From: Symsagittifera roscoffensis
Taxonomy: Eukaryota > Xenacoelomorpha > Acoela > Convolutidae
Direction of reading: 5' to 3'
Assembly: GCF_963678635.1 (NCBI RefSeq)
Contig: NC_087066.1
Location: 50,713,581-50,777,580, forward strand
Length of the DNA: 64,000 nt
Shown here: positions 44,030-58,816 of the stretch, one piece after another
Position numbering within the stretch: position 1 is the first letter of the stretch
Layout of the letters: each line of letters opens with the position of its first letter
Made by a program: the position numbers and the translations under genes
The notes under the pieces: model-generated
What the model saw: the letters and a program-made list of their open reading frames with translations, nothing else
Database searches by the model: none
Told to the model about the DNA's origin: nothing

Positions 44030-46530
44030 GTTTAATGTCCTGTATCAGCGGAAATGAAAAGTAAAAGTGTAATGGTTGACAGTAGAATTGACTTAATTGA
44101 CCTTTTTTTGAAAATAGAAAGGAATTTTTCTTCACTCGTTTTAGCCGTTCTTTGATGTGCGTACTCCAGCTCAGGTTTTGCGCTAGGTGTACTCCTTGAT
44201 GTTTGTTGTCTGCTCAACTGTGATTCCGTTGAATACAAGATTACTCGAGGCTCAGGCTGGAATTTGATCAGAATCTGATCTGGGTGCATTTTTCTATTGC
44301 TAATTTCTTATCCAATTGATTCGTTGGACCCAGTTTTCTTTTTCATTCAGGTCGCATTGAAGATCAGCGTATAGTTTGTTGACCTACTGAGTTTTCATAT
44401 CATCTGCACAGATGAAAGAATCAAACCGCCGGAGCACCTTGTGCTGATTTTTTATGAAAACTCAGAACAACAACATTCTCAGAAGTGATCCCTGAGGGAC
44501 TCAGCTGGTTAGCTTACATCCAACTTAATTAATTTCGGAGGTTAAATTTCCGATTCGCACGATTCGCAAAACGCATCTAACTTCGATTCTTTGTCTCAAT
44601 TCATGAAAAACAGCTTGTGTGACTTTTTTTCAAACGATTTCAAGCTGTCGGTATAGAAAGACTAGCAGACCCTAATTGTGTTCATTGTCAAATGCTGAAA
44701 AAATCTTGCCCAGAAATTGTAGCATGTTACTTCTTACGAATCGTTTCCGCTTGAATCTGTTCTAATCAGTTGTGAGGTAATTCTTGAATTGTATGTATAA
44801 AATCATATAAAACCGATTATCGAATTTTTTGAAATCAATGGAAATGAGTGGGATAGTCCGATAGTTCTCAACGTTTTTAGAAAGATTTTCTTCTATAATG
44901 AAGCTACAGGTGCAGATTTCCATTACTAAGTGACTTTTTTAAGTCACTTTTACGTTTTTGAAGAGCTTGTTCACTACTTGGCACATTGGATTTCTGGTAC
45001 GGTGAAACAAACTGGTCTTTTTCATTCAGCAGAACTTTGATTATGTTGGTTGAGAGTGGGAATTTAATTGAAGTTGATGAGTCATCGTTTGTGATAGTCG
45101 TTTCTTTTATAGTGAAGATTTGCCTGGAAGAGAACATTGGTTTGAGGATTGGGTAGGATATTTTGGTTTTTGCATGGAGTATTTCAGGAGCTGAAGCGGG
45201 TTCATTAAAAAAAAGTCACTGGAAAAATTGCTATTCGGTCTAAACATTTTGATGAGAGTGCTAGAACGTATTTCGAGGAGTCTTCCCTTTGAATTCTCAA
45301 GTGTTTCATTTGAAGTGTAGTGCTAGAATTTTTCCTTGGTAAAAACTTTCAGTTATAGATTAGATAGTTTTCATTACTTCATCATATATGTTGCTGTTGT
45401 TGGTATAACAGTTAAGTTCGACTGTTTTGAAGCACCTGACCCATAACAAAAAACTATCACAAGTGTAGCTATAGAAACTACTTTTGGCTTTTGAGGCCTC
45501 AAAGCGGGTCACATCAATGGTAGACTATACAAAGCAATGATTAGAGCAGTCCTAAGTTTTGTCGAATTTTTTATCACAAACTGAAACTATATTAAACTTA
45601 AAAGATGTTGATAAGAGATAAGAGATATTTTTCCTCAAAACATAACTCGTCTACTCGGACTTCAAGATTTAGTACTATATTTCTCCGGTAGCTGTTGGAA
45701 CATATTTCGAGGGTTCTATTTTGAATTCTCAAGTGATTCATTCGAAGTATAGTGCTAGAATTTTTCCTTGGTCAAATTTTTCAATTATAGATTACAGACG
45801 TTTCAGCAGTTTATCAAAGATGTTGCTGTTGTTGGTATAACAGTTCGGTTCGAATTTTTTGAAGCACGTGACCCATAATATCAAAACAATCACAATAAGC
45901 GTAGCTGTTAATGGGGCTACATTACGATGTGGATATAGCAAATTATCTTAAGTATGGATAGTCGCGTTTGAAAATCAAATTTTTGTCAAAACATTCTATC
46001 TTCGAATAGATCAATCACTTCTTGTTCATTTGCATCTGTGCTCCAGAATATGTCCCCTTAGTTGCGGGAAAATTGATGTCACCTTAAGTAACTGCTTTGC
46101 ATCATCTTCGATTTTTTGACTGTTTGTTTTTTCGAATCCTTCAATTTTGTGTCGGTAGAGGCTCTCAATAATTGGTTATAAAAGTTCCCTATTTGCTAAA
46201 TTAGTTTTCCAGATCAGAAACCTATCTAATTCTACTTGGATTTTTTCACTAATTTTACTCCTATCAAGGTGAAGCCGTGGGAATCATTTGACAACACTTG
46301 CTTTTGGTCAAAATGATTTTGGTGTAATCATATACAAAAAAATCTGAGTATAGGATGTTCTTGTTTAACCAAGTGTCACAGACACATATCATATTATAAG
46401 AGTTCATTTGTATAGCAATAGCTAGTTTGAAGCCTCGTTGGTAGTCTAAAAGTGTGTTTTTTGTATCTGTAACTGTACAGTCACGTGATTGAGAAAAGCT
46501 CATCTGTGGTATCCAACTTGACCCCAAATA
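44030..46530 (-). mobile_element. Decayed non-LTR retrotransposon (LINE with APE endonuclease and RT)
   Basis: Minus-strand reading shows, in order: an endonuclease N-terminal piece at 46264-46527 (LAIAIQMNSYNMICVCDTWL, the typical NYDIICVTETWL segment of APE-type LINEs); an RT entry at about 44815-44880 (ENYRTIPLISI); VPQGSLL at about 44490; an FICADDMK catalytic box at about 44400; and a thumb with LVFNGITVEQTTNIK and NSTVNHYTF at about 44050-44250. Stops and frameshifts are spread throughout. It is probably a Jockey/CR1-type element; the clade cannot be settled by eye. 44904-45137 is an intermediate fragment. Confidence 0.78.
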
Positions 46531-48830
46531 TGTTTAATACAAAGTTGTGTATTTTCAGCTTCTGGCTTGGAAGCTCTTCGTCATTGAGTTAATTTTTCGT
46601 TTCAGTTACTGGTTTTCTTTCTCTGAGTCCTCGTTGCGCTGTGAAAGAGCTCATGAAAGAGAGAAACATATCTATCTCTTCTAACTTAGAACTGTGTTCA
46701 GCTTTTTTTGCCAAAACCAGATCTAAAACTGTTTGATTTCAAGGATAACGAGTCGAATCCTGGTTTATTTCAATCAGAGTTGGTTTTCCCCCAGTCTTCT
46801 AATTTCAAAAAGTTCAAGTGCGATTGTCAAAAAATTTGTTACTTTTCATATGTTGATACATGGTTTTGTTCCTAAATTTGGCGTTAAAAGTGGCGGCTAA
46901 CGCACACAATTCAAAACTGCATCGAATTTTATCCAAACAATTTGGTACCAGTGACTACCACATTAGACAATGCAGTACATAGGTTTTGCAGGTGGAGGTG
47001 GCACAACAACACTGCTAGATGTTACTTCGCCTTTTGGGATGTTGTTTTTCTTTTGGGAAGTTCTTTACGTTCTTTATGTTCTGTTCGTCTTCAGTTGAAT
47101 CACAGTCCCTGCAAGCTCGGGAGTTAACCGGCGCTGCTCAGAAACAAAAAAGTTACCAAAAACCAGAAGGAAAGATGTCTATTAACTTTACTGCTGTGTT
47201 GTTTTCCCAAGCTGATTTTGCTTCTTATTTGATGGTAGTTTGTTCATGAGCACGACTTAACCGACGTTGCAGTCAAACATTCTAATAGCTTTCGGAGTTT
47301 GGTTTTCGAGAGAGAGAGCTTGAGATGTAGCTTCTTATGGGGAGCTGTACGATCATCCTTTTTGTGTATTTTTGGGCAGAAGATTATTCGTTAGACGGAT
47401 TTTAGGGACTGAAATAGTTGACAAATCTTTGGAGATGTCATCGGGAATTCTCTCAGCTAAAGATTCTAAAAAATGAAACAGCAAAGATCGTAGGAGAAGC
47501 TCTGAATAAGGCGTGAATAAGGCGTGGTGGTTTGCATTCGGCACATGAATGAAAAGTCTAACTGACAGCGGCAAACTTGATGCACCAGAATCTCCAAGGT
47601 CTAATTAATGTATGGAACTCCACCACAATGTGATGACAGATAAAGTTCGGAAGGTCTTCCACGACGTTATCAATCATGACGAGTTGTGTCTTCGAAAGTT
47701 GTTTTTGCAATGATGGAACCTGATCTAAACTATATTTTATGATTGGATAAATTAGATATTTACCACTGTAAAGTATTTAATATTAACCAATCATGATCCA
47801 TCTAACTAACAACCCACTTATTTGTAAGTGCTGAAATTACTTGTAATTTCAGCACCAGAGAGATTTGAATTTAACTTAGAAATTAGTTGCCTCTCCAAGA
47901 GAACTTCAGCAGCCGCAATAAACCAGTATACCCTAGATCTATTGAGCCTAGCAGAGACTAGTTAAACAACCTGAGACTAGATAGTATAAGAGTAAGATTA
48001 GGATCGGTATTAGACTAAGAAGTTGCACGAATCTATCCGGCCGAAAATAAGATAGCGTGACGAGCAGACGGTGTACCCTATCCGAAATTACTCTATGAGT
48101 TAACCACATCAAACATAACTCAATGAATTGTTCGGCCAATATCTCCGGTTTTAGTCCCTTTCAGTTTTCTTGGACGTTTACCGAGTCTTTCAAAGTTTCT
48201 GGACAGTAAAAGGCCGGTTTTGGAGAGTGTTTTATTGTATAAAATAGTTCAGACACATTTGCAGATTCTTGAAAAAAACGACAGGCTTTCCTTAAGGCGG
48301 AGTCGACCGAACGAACTCATAGAGCGTTAAAACGAAACGTGAAATCCTTTGATAGGAGAAAAAGCTTTTATCAAAACAAAATAAAATTCCCAAGAGGGCC
48401 CGGCAAAACATCAGTGAAAATGCAATCCGTTGAAGTGTTTTATGATGAAAGGTTTTCAAGTTTGTCGAAACTAAAAGTTTCCACTCATTTCATCACTTTT
48501 TGCGTCAAAAAATGGATGTAGTGTCAGGCTATAAACATGCAAAACAGTTTTTCTACGTGGTCTATTGCTGGAGACACGTTCACGTGAAGCCGCCAAAAGA
48601 ACACCCAGATTGCAATAACCTTATCTTCACGTCCCGATAAATGTATGATGGCGGCGGTAATGAACTATTCGCAGCAGATGGCAAGCAATCAAAGTTCAAG
48701 CAAGGACTCTTTTTCTGGGATGAAAAAAATAAATCAATGGAGTCATATGGCTTCATTTAGACAGTTTTCGAATGACCGGTGTTTCTTGGTTCTTTAGCAA
48801 GATTATTGTTAGCATCTCACAGATACTCGG
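46530..48830. other. AT-rich host DNA, no gene recognised
   Basis: Only short, featureless ORFs (47353-47574 minus, 48339-48521 plus). It holds one perfect hairpin at 47828-47855. No exon with a recognisable domain was seen. Confidence 0.5.
47828..47855. repeat. Perfect short inverted repeat (hairpin)
   Basis: GTGCTGAAATTAC, TT, GTAATTTCAGCAC: 13-bp perfect arms with a 2-base loop. It could be a hairpin or the fused end of a small inverted-repeat transposon. Confidence 0.85.
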
Positions 48831-48831
48831 A

Positions 48832-49480
48832 TTATGGGTTATAACTGTGAGATATTTTTTCACAGATCACTCAAAACAAAAAACACAAACCTTAAATTTT
48901 TGTGTATGGCTAGAAAATTTTTAGCCAAAAGTTGTACTAGTCGAAAATCGTGGTCTGACTTTTTGACATATTGAAGTGTATCTTATAGTATAATGGGAAT
49001 GCTCGTATCAGGGCGAAGCCTTGATTGTTCCGATTGCATTTTGAGGTCTATTGAAGAGTAATAACAGAAATATATTTTTAAATTTTAAAAAAAATGAGAG
49101 TTTTGTGAAAATAATCCCCCCACACGCCATATAAAGTACAAAATGATAGATTTCGCTTTCATCAACCAATCAATCTGGCATATAAGCTTCCTTTTACCAA
49201 TTTGGAACGATTTCGAAGACGGATTAAATCTCCGCTTACGTGTTAACAGCGCGAAAAATATTGTGCGTTAATTGTCACAAATTGGCCAAAATGCCAATAT
49301 TTAAACCCAGATAACATTGCAAAAAATGATCACAGGTGAAATATCTTTTCAAATTTAAGCTCAGGACAACAATAGCTTTCGAATGATATAAAAAAGACTC
49401 CGTCAAAAATGGCTAGTTAAATGGTGGAAGTTTGTCTAAAGAAAAAAACAAACCCACCCCGAGCAAAAATAATTGAAGGT
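48832..49480 (+). repeat. Unclassified dispersed repeat, copy 1
   Basis: Shares a chain of blocks with 54024-54592: GTATCAGGG..., CAATTTGGAA.GAT, TCTCCGCTTACG.GTTAA.AGC, CAGGTGAAA.AT and TTTGTCTAAAG/TTTGCCTAGAG. The arrangement is direct. No coding content or obvious terminal inverted repeats were seen, so it may be an old non-autonomous element. Confidence 0.7.
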
Positions 49481-49568
49481 CCCCGAGCAGAATTAAAGGT
49501 CTGGCAAATAAAAACAGATGAGTCCAACCAATTTATGTTAATATCATTGAATCGAATAAACTTGCTCG

Positions 49569-49593
49569 TATAAATAAATACTATAACTCAGTT
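49569..49593 (+). promoter_or_regulatory. Possible core promoter (TATA and initiator) of the lipocalin-like gene
   Basis: TATAAATA at 49569-49576 and TCAGTT, an arthropod-type initiator sequence, at 49588-49593. The ATG is at 49638, giving a short 5' UTR. The TATA-to-initiator spacing is a little short, so this is only suggestive. Confidence 0.33.
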
Positions 49594-49637
49594 AAATAAC
49601 AAAAAGCAGAACTTTTGTCATATTACTTACCATCCAC

Positions 49638-49905
49638 ATGACTTTGTCAAAGTGTTGTTTCATTACTGCAATTATAATCCTGAATATTAAACCAAAAACG
49701 CTTGCCAAAAAGGCGGCAGTTGACAATTGTCCTGTTGATTTCTTACCCACTTATGGGATTGCGATTGAAGACATTTTGGGCAAATGGTATGAAATTGTGC
49801 GCACTGACTTCAGCCCTCAAGTCGGTTTGACATGTTGCCAATTCAATTTTGAAATGGTTCCAAATAACGATAGGCACTCCGCCAATGAAGATGAACAGAA
49901 TAGAG
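49638..49905 (+). CDS. Lipocalin-like gene, first coding exon
   Basis: The only convincing host-gene piece. The ATG opens a signal peptide (KCCFITAIIILNI), then CPVDFLPTYGIAIEDILGKW and YEIVRTDFSPQVGLTCCQF. GKWYEI is the lipocalin GxW motif, and the spaced cysteines fit secreted lipocalins. Lipocalins are extracellular carriers of small hydrophobic ligands such as carotenoids, retinoids and lipids. The exon ends at AGAG, then gtaagc (a good 5' splice site at 49906), in phase 1 after about 89 codons. Translation past the donor enters a (TCA)n poly-serine run, which is intronic. The remaining exons were not identified with confidence, so the gene may be complete, broken or continued beyond the repeat-rich downstream DNA. 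Confidence 0.72.
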
Positions 49906-52341
<2,436 letters not shown>

Positions 52342-54023
52342 GTCGTTTTCAAATCAAGCTGATGAATCCAAATCAATCATTTAAAATTATTTCCGGGTGT
52401 GAACACGAGGGCAATTCGGACAAACAATATTTTGTTATTGATGTCTCGAAGCGTAGAGAAACTGCTGAAGTTATTTAAATAGGTTTAGCATATCCTAAGT
52501 AAATCGAAATTTATTAAAAATAATTCAAAAGGCTTCGAGCAACGAAGAAATTTTCAGGTCACAGAAGAAACGCAAATTAAAACTGCAAAAATTAAACACA
52601 AGTTTTTGATAGTGTGAAGAAAACTTTCATGCTACTGGCTGACTATGCTGATATCTAAAACAAATTTATGGTTTGTTTTAGTACTCATACTGAAAAAAAA
52701 TGTTTTTTAAAACTTACTAATCACAGATCTTTTATTATATAAACTTCATATCCTTGTATCAACTATCAGCTTCTACTTTTTGCCTTCGGTGTTTTCAAAT
52801 CTCTGTCTTACTTTTGTTATACTTCAAAATTTTGCTTCTTTGAAATTTCTTCTCTTGGATTGTTCGCATGCACAACTTTTCTGATTTCCGCAATCTCATA
52901 ACGAGGCCAAAATGTGCAATAGTAGGCGCAAAGTTTGGTGTGTGTAGGTCTCTGGAATCTAGAGACATGTCTTTAATATTTAGAAATTTATGGAACGATA
53001 AAAAAAAGAGCGCTTTCTTGTAGGGAAATCATCTTACAATTCACAAAACACACGGTTTGGCCTCGTTCGATAAACCATTTTTATGTAACTGTTTTTTTAC
53101 TTGTTTTTTGTGCACTGGAGACAACTTTAAAGTGTTAAGCATCCGAATACGTCTCTTCTTCATTTTTCCGAGCAAACGAAGTTTGAAAAGTGGGCAATTT
53201 CAAAAATCAAGTTTCAAGCTTTTGAGATACTTCATTTCGAAGACTTACGAGATCAAAGTCACATGATTTTAATAATGTCATTTTACTTTAAAGTTAATTA
53301 TTTTAACTCAAGAAAAATGAATAGCTTGTATTTACCTAGCAAAAAATAGATTACCTTGGTTCAAGCTGTGTTATGAAAGCTAAATGAAAACATCACATAG
53401 ACATAAAATAACAATTTTAGAAAAGTCATATGGCATTCCAGATGAAAAATTTTCTTAAAATTAAAAAACTTTCCACGCAAGAAGTGATCTTAAAGGGTTC
53501 AAAATCTCACAATTTTTTTTAAAAAGCTGGGTTGACGACCGTTTGAGAACAAATATCATGCTTTTTAAAAAAAATGGAAGGCGTCTGTCCCGGCTACTTC
53601 TAACGCAAACGAGTCTTTCGTGGATTGAAATGCTTATTTAAAGCTTTTTCAACTTGACTTCTAAAAAAAATGAATTGACACTGCGATCCTTTTATATGCG
53701 ACAAACAACTTTTTATTGTGCTAGCAGCAATTGCTTTTCGAAAAAAAAACTTTTTGCGCAAAAACTAAGTAGTTTTAGGGCTAACGCGCCATACTAAAAT
53801 TTGCCATGTGCTGTTCAAAGAATCCAAAATATTCAAATCAACTGGCCCAAGAACTGCTGCGCAAAAATTTTGCTTAAATGGATCTTTATAGCGTTTCAAC
53901 GCAGCTCACAAAATGTGAATGTATCTGCTCTACCTAGAAACAGATTGACAGAACCCGCATGTTGTTTCATTGAGCAGTTCCGGAAATTTGATAATCAATC
54001 GGTATAGTTCATTGGTCTAACCA

Positions 54024-54592
54024 ATGAAGGGTTATAATTTTGAGAGATTGGAAAATTTGCTTTGTTCTGCGGGGAAACTATTATACTTGAGCAGTTTTTA
54101 CAAAAAAGCCACAAGACGATTCGTATCAGGGTGTAATTTTGAATGTTCTGACTGCCTATGGAGTAGTGTTCAATTTTGAAAAACGAAGCAAAAATACAAA
54201 AAAAATGTTTTTTTTTAGATTTGCTTAGCATTATTCCCTCATACTATTTAAAGTACAAAAAGACATTTTTTCCATTTAGCAAAGTATCGAAAACAACAAA
54301 TAGCATGCCTCATTTCAATTTGGAAAGATATCTGGGACAGTTTAGGTCTCCGCTTACGCGTTAATAGCACGAAACGAAATGCATCGCTTGGTAATTGACC
54401 CTAATTGGCAAAATTGGCAGTCTTTAAGCCCCATAACTTTACAAAAATTGATCCCAGGTGAAAAATTTTTATAAGCTTGGGCTCAGGGCAGCATTATCTT
54501 TTGAATGATTTGAAAACAACTCTGTCGATTACTGCTAATTAAAAAGTTGATGTTTGCCTAGAGAAAAAAAACCGTCCCTAGCAAAACTTTTT
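54024..54592 (+). repeat. Unclassified dispersed repeat, copy 2
   Basis: Counterpart of 48832-49480, in the same orientation and diverged. It ends a few bases before the 3' LTR of the copia element, so the LTR element may have inserted next to or into it. Confidence 0.7.
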
Positions 54593-54602
54593 TTGTCATA
54601 AA

Positions 54603-54878
54603 TGTTAAGATTCAGAGTTGGACTAAGAGCTGGGGTTAGAGAACGAGATAGAATCCCAGGTTTCAACTGAGGATTGAGAAGAGGTAGTGATTGTTGAAGA
54701 ATGAATTGAAAGAAGTGAATATAAAAGATATCACAAACTAAGCATCACAAAAGTACCAGTTAAATAATTACAGACTAGTTAATTAGTTTGATATCACTAG
54801 TTAACCTTGTCTGAGTTAAATCAGTTTTGATTTTGATTCAATTAGTCTGTCTGACCTTGAGATGGTCTGACCTCAACA
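54603..54878 (-). repeat. Copia-like 3' LTR
   Basis: 276 bp. On the minus strand it begins TGTTGAGGTCAGACCATC and ends CTTAACA, giving TG...CA ends. It matches 63690-63969. Just outside its minus-strand start is the polypurine tract (GAGTGGGGG, seen as CCCCCACTC at 54879-54887 on the plus strand). Confidence 0.83.
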
Positions 54879-54993
54879 CCCCCACTCAGGCTGAATTGGC
54901 TTTGTCCAATTCAGTTTTGATTATGATTCAATTAATCTGTCTGACCTTGAGATGGTCTGACCTCAACACCCCCACTCATGATGAATTGGCTTT
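54879..54993 (-). promoter_or_regulatory. Polypurine tract region with a partial LTR-edge duplication
   Basis: CCCCCACTCAGG follows the LTR edge at 54879. The block TTGATTCAATT...GACCTCAACACCCCCACTCA is then repeated at about 54918-54978, so two PPT-like sites exist. The first adjoins the LTR and would prime plus-strand DNA synthesis. The second comes from a roughly 98-bp tandem duplication. Confidence 0.65.
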
Positions 54994-56419
54994 GTCCAAT
55001 GTCAGGCTGCAACCCATCAAGGGTCGACGATGCTGTTCCACCTTAGCCTTGCTCAGGGCTTTTGTCAACAAGTCAGCTTCCATGAACTCAGTTGGGCAAT
55101 AATAGAGTTCAACTGTCTCATCTTCCACTCGTTCTCGAACAAAGTGGTAGTTCACATCGATGTGTTTCGTTCGCTTCAGCATCACAGGATTCTTGCACAT
55201 CTTGATAAAGCTCTGGTTATCATCCTTGATGGCATTTGGTCCGTCGATAAGTACGCTTATCTAATCGAGAAGTGATCGCAGAGATAGAGCCTTTTGAACC
55301 GCTGCTGCCATTGCTTGGTACTCAGCCTCACTGGTAGATATGACTGCAGTTGGTTGCTTCTTGGTGCTCCAACTAACTGCTGCCCCTGACTTCTGCAAAT
55401 GAAAGCTATAGCCAGTAGTTGACCTTCTATCATCCTAATCTCAAGCCCAGTCAGCATCTGCGGATCCATCGAGTTTTACACCACCAGCTTCCTTAGTGTA
55501 GCACAGCTGCAGATCTTTGCTCCCCTTCAGAAAAAGAAGAACCCTCTTTGCAACCACCCAGTGCACCCTTCAAGGATTCTCCAGGAAACGAGAGAGTTGC
55601 GTCACAGTAGCTAGGATATCAGGCCTTGTTTGCTTAGATATGTACAATAATGAGCCCACAATGCTTCTGTAGTCCTCAGCCTTCATGGATACTGCCTTTG
55701 CTGACCCAGCTTCAGAGCAGCCCCTCTTCGACAGTTGTGCGCTGATGTCAGCTGGTGTGCCCACTGGTTTGCATTCAGCTAGGCCAAAACACTCCAAGCA
55801 GTCGTCGATGTAACGTGATTGACTTACTGTTACCGTTCCAGGTGACTGCTTGACCTGCATTACCAGGAACCAGGACAATGCGCCTCTGTCATCCATCTTG
55901 AATCGTTCGGAGAAACGGCTCCTCAGCTTGTCGACTTCGTCTTGACATCTGCACCCAATGATGATGTCATCTACCCAAACCAGCACATAAATCATTGCAT
56001 CGTTTGTTCCCCTCATCGTGAAAAAACAGAAGTCGTTGCTGCTTCTAGTGAACGTTTCATCAAGTAGGAAAGTGCTCAGTGTCTGGTAACAATCTCTTCG
56101 TGCCTGTCGCAGCCCGTAGAGACTTCGCTGTAGCAAGTACCCTTGGCTGTCACCGCTGCTGAACCCCTATGGCTGCTCCATGTACACTACCTCTGCTAGC
56201 GAAGAGTTGAGGAAGGCTGACTTAGCATCCATCTGCTGAAATACAAGATTATCTTGTGCCCCTAGCACCAGCAGTATCCTCTTTGTTTCGGGTTTTCAGG
56301 TTGGAGCAAACGTCTCATTGAAGTCAAGTCCTTCCATTTGCATGAACCCTTTTACTACATATCGGGCTATGAACCGCTCCACTTGTCCCATCGCATCCCT
56401 CTTCACAGCAAGAACTCAT
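54976..56419 (-). pseudogene. Copia-like RT (C-terminal part) and RNase H, 3' half of the element
   Basis: Minus strand. 55570-56136 (188 aa) has the RT palm with WVDDIIIG (the copia form of the YVDD box), then SWFLVMQVKQSPGTVTVSQS, YIDDCLECF and LLYISKQTRPDI. 55257-55469 and 54976-55200 are RNase H pieces (TKHIDVNYHFVRERVED, CPTEFMEADLLTKAL). The upstream part to 56419 continues RT toward MKRDAMGQVERF. There is a stop near 56170 (PYGFSS region), and frame changes occur near 55560 and 55470. The sequence stops at 56419, where foreign DNA begins. Confidence 0.82.
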
Positions 56420-56426
56420 CTCGTTT

Positions 56427-57105
56427 TAAAATCTCGTTTAAGAATAATTAAACTATTTCTGGGTGGTAGCAGTTGGAAATGGCAATTGTCAGGGAACAGT
56501 AAAGTATCAGAAAATATGTTCTAATATTAAAAAAAGTTTTTTTTTCTTTATTTTTTGAACAATTTTACTTCTTCAAAAAATTCCTCCAAACTTAATAGCT
56601 CATTTACTCCGGCAGTTTCCGTAGCCCCGCAGGGCTGCTGCGGAAACTGCCACAGACAGTCACATGTACAGCATCCTCCTCTCACATCGTTTGTTGAACA
56701 ATTGTTTGGCTTCAGCCTAACCAACAGGCAACGGTGCGCAGTTAGTTAGAACGCTAGCCTCGAGATCCACAGGTCTGGGGTTAGAACCCCGCTGTGAGCC
56801 GATCAGAAAAACTATTTTTTTTGAAACAGAAATTGTATTAAAGTCACTGATGATGTGCAAACAGCAAATAACCAAGAACCCCGGTTGCGCCTCGCGCCCT
56901 GACCCTGCTAGGTTTGCATCAAATATTTTTTGTAAACTGATGTAAACATTCAACGAGTTGCACAAATGATTGCAAATTATTAGCAAAACTATTCAATTTA
57001 GGGCACATCCCTAAATGTTTCGACTGCCATTTAACCGATCTTCATTTGTTTTTGGCTAAGAAACTTTTCATGAACTTGAAGTTTCGAAGTATCTAGTTTT
57101 ATGGT
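56427..57105. mobile_element. Inserted repeat containing a tRNA-like SINE, copy 1
   Basis: Foreign DNA splitting the copia element. It holds an imperfect hairpin TTTCCGTAGCCCCGCAGGGCTGCTGCGGAAA (56626-56656, written in two parts: TTTCCGTAGCCC and GGGCTGCTGCGGAAA) and a tRNA-like head at about 56727-56795, with GTTAGTTAGAACGCTAGCC (A-box-like) and GGGGTTAGAACCCC (B-box-like). Nearly the same sequence recurs at 59985-60655. Confidence 0.7.
56727..56800 (+). repeat. tRNA-derived SINE head, copy 1
   Basis: An RNA polymerase III-type internal promoter is suggested by the A-box-like TAGTTAGAACG and the B-box-like GGTTAGAACCCC. The anticodon-stem region (CTAGC...TCCAC) does not pair, so this is not a functional tRNA. 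The clade of SINE is unknown. Confidence 0.5.
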
Positions 57106-57109
57106 TAGT

Positions 57110-58815
57110 ACAAACAGAAGTCGTTGCTGCTTCTAGTGAACCTTTCATCAAGTAGGAAAGTGCTCAGTGTCTGGTACCAATCTCATCGTGCCTGTCGCAG
57201 CCCGTAGAGACTTCGCTGTAGCAAGTACCCTTGGCTGTCACCGCTGCTGAACCCATATGGCTGCTCCATGTACACTACCTCTGCTAGCGAAGAGTTGAGG
57301 AAGGCTGACTTAGCATCCATCTGCTGAAATACAAGATTATCTTGTGCCCCTAGCACCAGCAGTATCCTCTTTGTTTCGGGTTTACAGAATGAAGCAAACG
57401 TCTCATTGAAGTCAAGTCCTTCCATTTGCATGAACCTTTTTACTACATATCGGGCTATGAACCGCTCCACTTGTCCCATCGCATCCCTCTTCACAGCAAG
57501 AACTCATCGTCCAGGGATAATTTTTTGAGATTTTGGTCTATCAACAAGTGTCCATGTTCCCAAGCCTTCTAGAGACTTCACCTCTAGAGCCATTGCTGCC
57601 AGCCACTGCTCCTTTTCGGGTCCAGACACTGCTTCTGAATAGCCCCTTGGCTTTTGAACTCCAGCCACTGAGGCATGGGCATAGGCCAGTCCGTATCGAA
57701 TGGGTGGGTTCCTTGTCCTAACGGACGGACGTCTGTACTCGATGATCAGTAGAATCTGAATCTAGTGCTTCCTCCTTGAAGTAATTTTCCCCAGTAGCCC
57801 CCACTGAATCTACAGTATCACCCTCAGTTGGTGCGCTTCGTGCTTCGCTGGTTTTCGTCGTGCTTGGTTGCTCAATATCAATGCACCCCTCGATTGATAG
57901 CTCCAGGGTTTGTAATGGTTCACTGTCAAGCATGAAGTCAACTGGAATAATGTTCTCAATGAATTTCACGCTTGTTGCTAGCACCACTCTTCTTTTATCT
58001 AGATCCATCAGCAGGCAGGCTTTGCTCTCCTCGTCGTAGTTGATGAAATCGCTTTTCTTGCCCTTTGGATCCAGTTTCCGTCTGTTGCCTCGTTCCAGAT
58101 AGTACGCCAGGCAACCGAACACACGCAAATAGCTCACTTTTGATGGTTGCCCATAGTGCATCGCTGTCGGAGAAAGGCGCTTCTCATTGCTGATTGTGGG
58201 ACACAAGTTGCGAACGAACCCTCACAGCTGTCGACATTGCTCGCACCCAGAACATCTTCGGTAGCTTTGCTTGGGCCAGCAGACATCGAGTCATCTCGGT
58301 GATCACTGTGTTGTAGCGCTCTGCTACACCATTCTGTTGGGGAGTATTGGACACACTGAACTCTTGCTTCACATTGAAGTCTCTACAAAATCTCTTATAT
58401 GCATTTGAAGAATACTCACCTCCATTGTCAGTTCTCAGGCACTTCGGTGCTCAGTGCTCTGCCATAAACTCTTGGAATTTCAGTAGAGCATCACTCTTCT
58501 TCACCAGGTACTTGACCACAGCCAGTCGACTGAACTCGTCGATGAAGCTCAAGGCATAGCGTGCACCATGCATACTCGGTATTTTAAATGTTCCCTGAAT
58601 GTCACTGAAGACCTGTTTCCCTACTGCCGATGCTCTGCTGTCAGTCTTCTTGAGCACTGCTACTTCATGCATCTTAAAAGCTGTACACACTTCGCAGAAC
58701 TCTAGCTTGCCCACATTGACAAACGATGAAAGATCCTACTGGTTGAGATGCCCCAGTTGTCGGTGCCACAACATTGCATCACTGGTATCCCTTCTTGTTT
58801 TCGTCACTAGAGTCA
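57110..58815 (-). pseudogene. Copia-like RT to integrase fragment (gag deleted), middle copy
   Basis: Minus strand: 58451-58714 (integrase zinc part FCEVCTAFKMHE and SDIQG with the first D, then FIDEFSRLAVVKYLV), 58184-58372 (NTPQQNGVAERYN with the catalytic E), 57718-58206 (post-integrase KKSDFINYDEESKACLLMDL) and 57183-57494 (RT start, MDAKSAFLNSS). It begins at 57110 at the same point as copy 3 (60663). The upstream protease and gag are missing: the sequence jumps at about 58817 from the integrase straight into LTR sequence. Confidence 0.78.
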
Positions 58816-58816
58816 T

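Noticed and set aside
52342-52478. Second lipocalin exon after TTTTGCAG
   Set aside because: The acceptor looks good and the segment ends in a stop, but the open phase does not fit the phase-1 donor and no lipocalin motif was seen.
56727-56800. Functional tRNA gene
   Set aside because: B-box-like and A-box-like sequences are present, but the anticodon stem does not pair and the sequence is part of a duplicated repeat, so a SINE is more likely.
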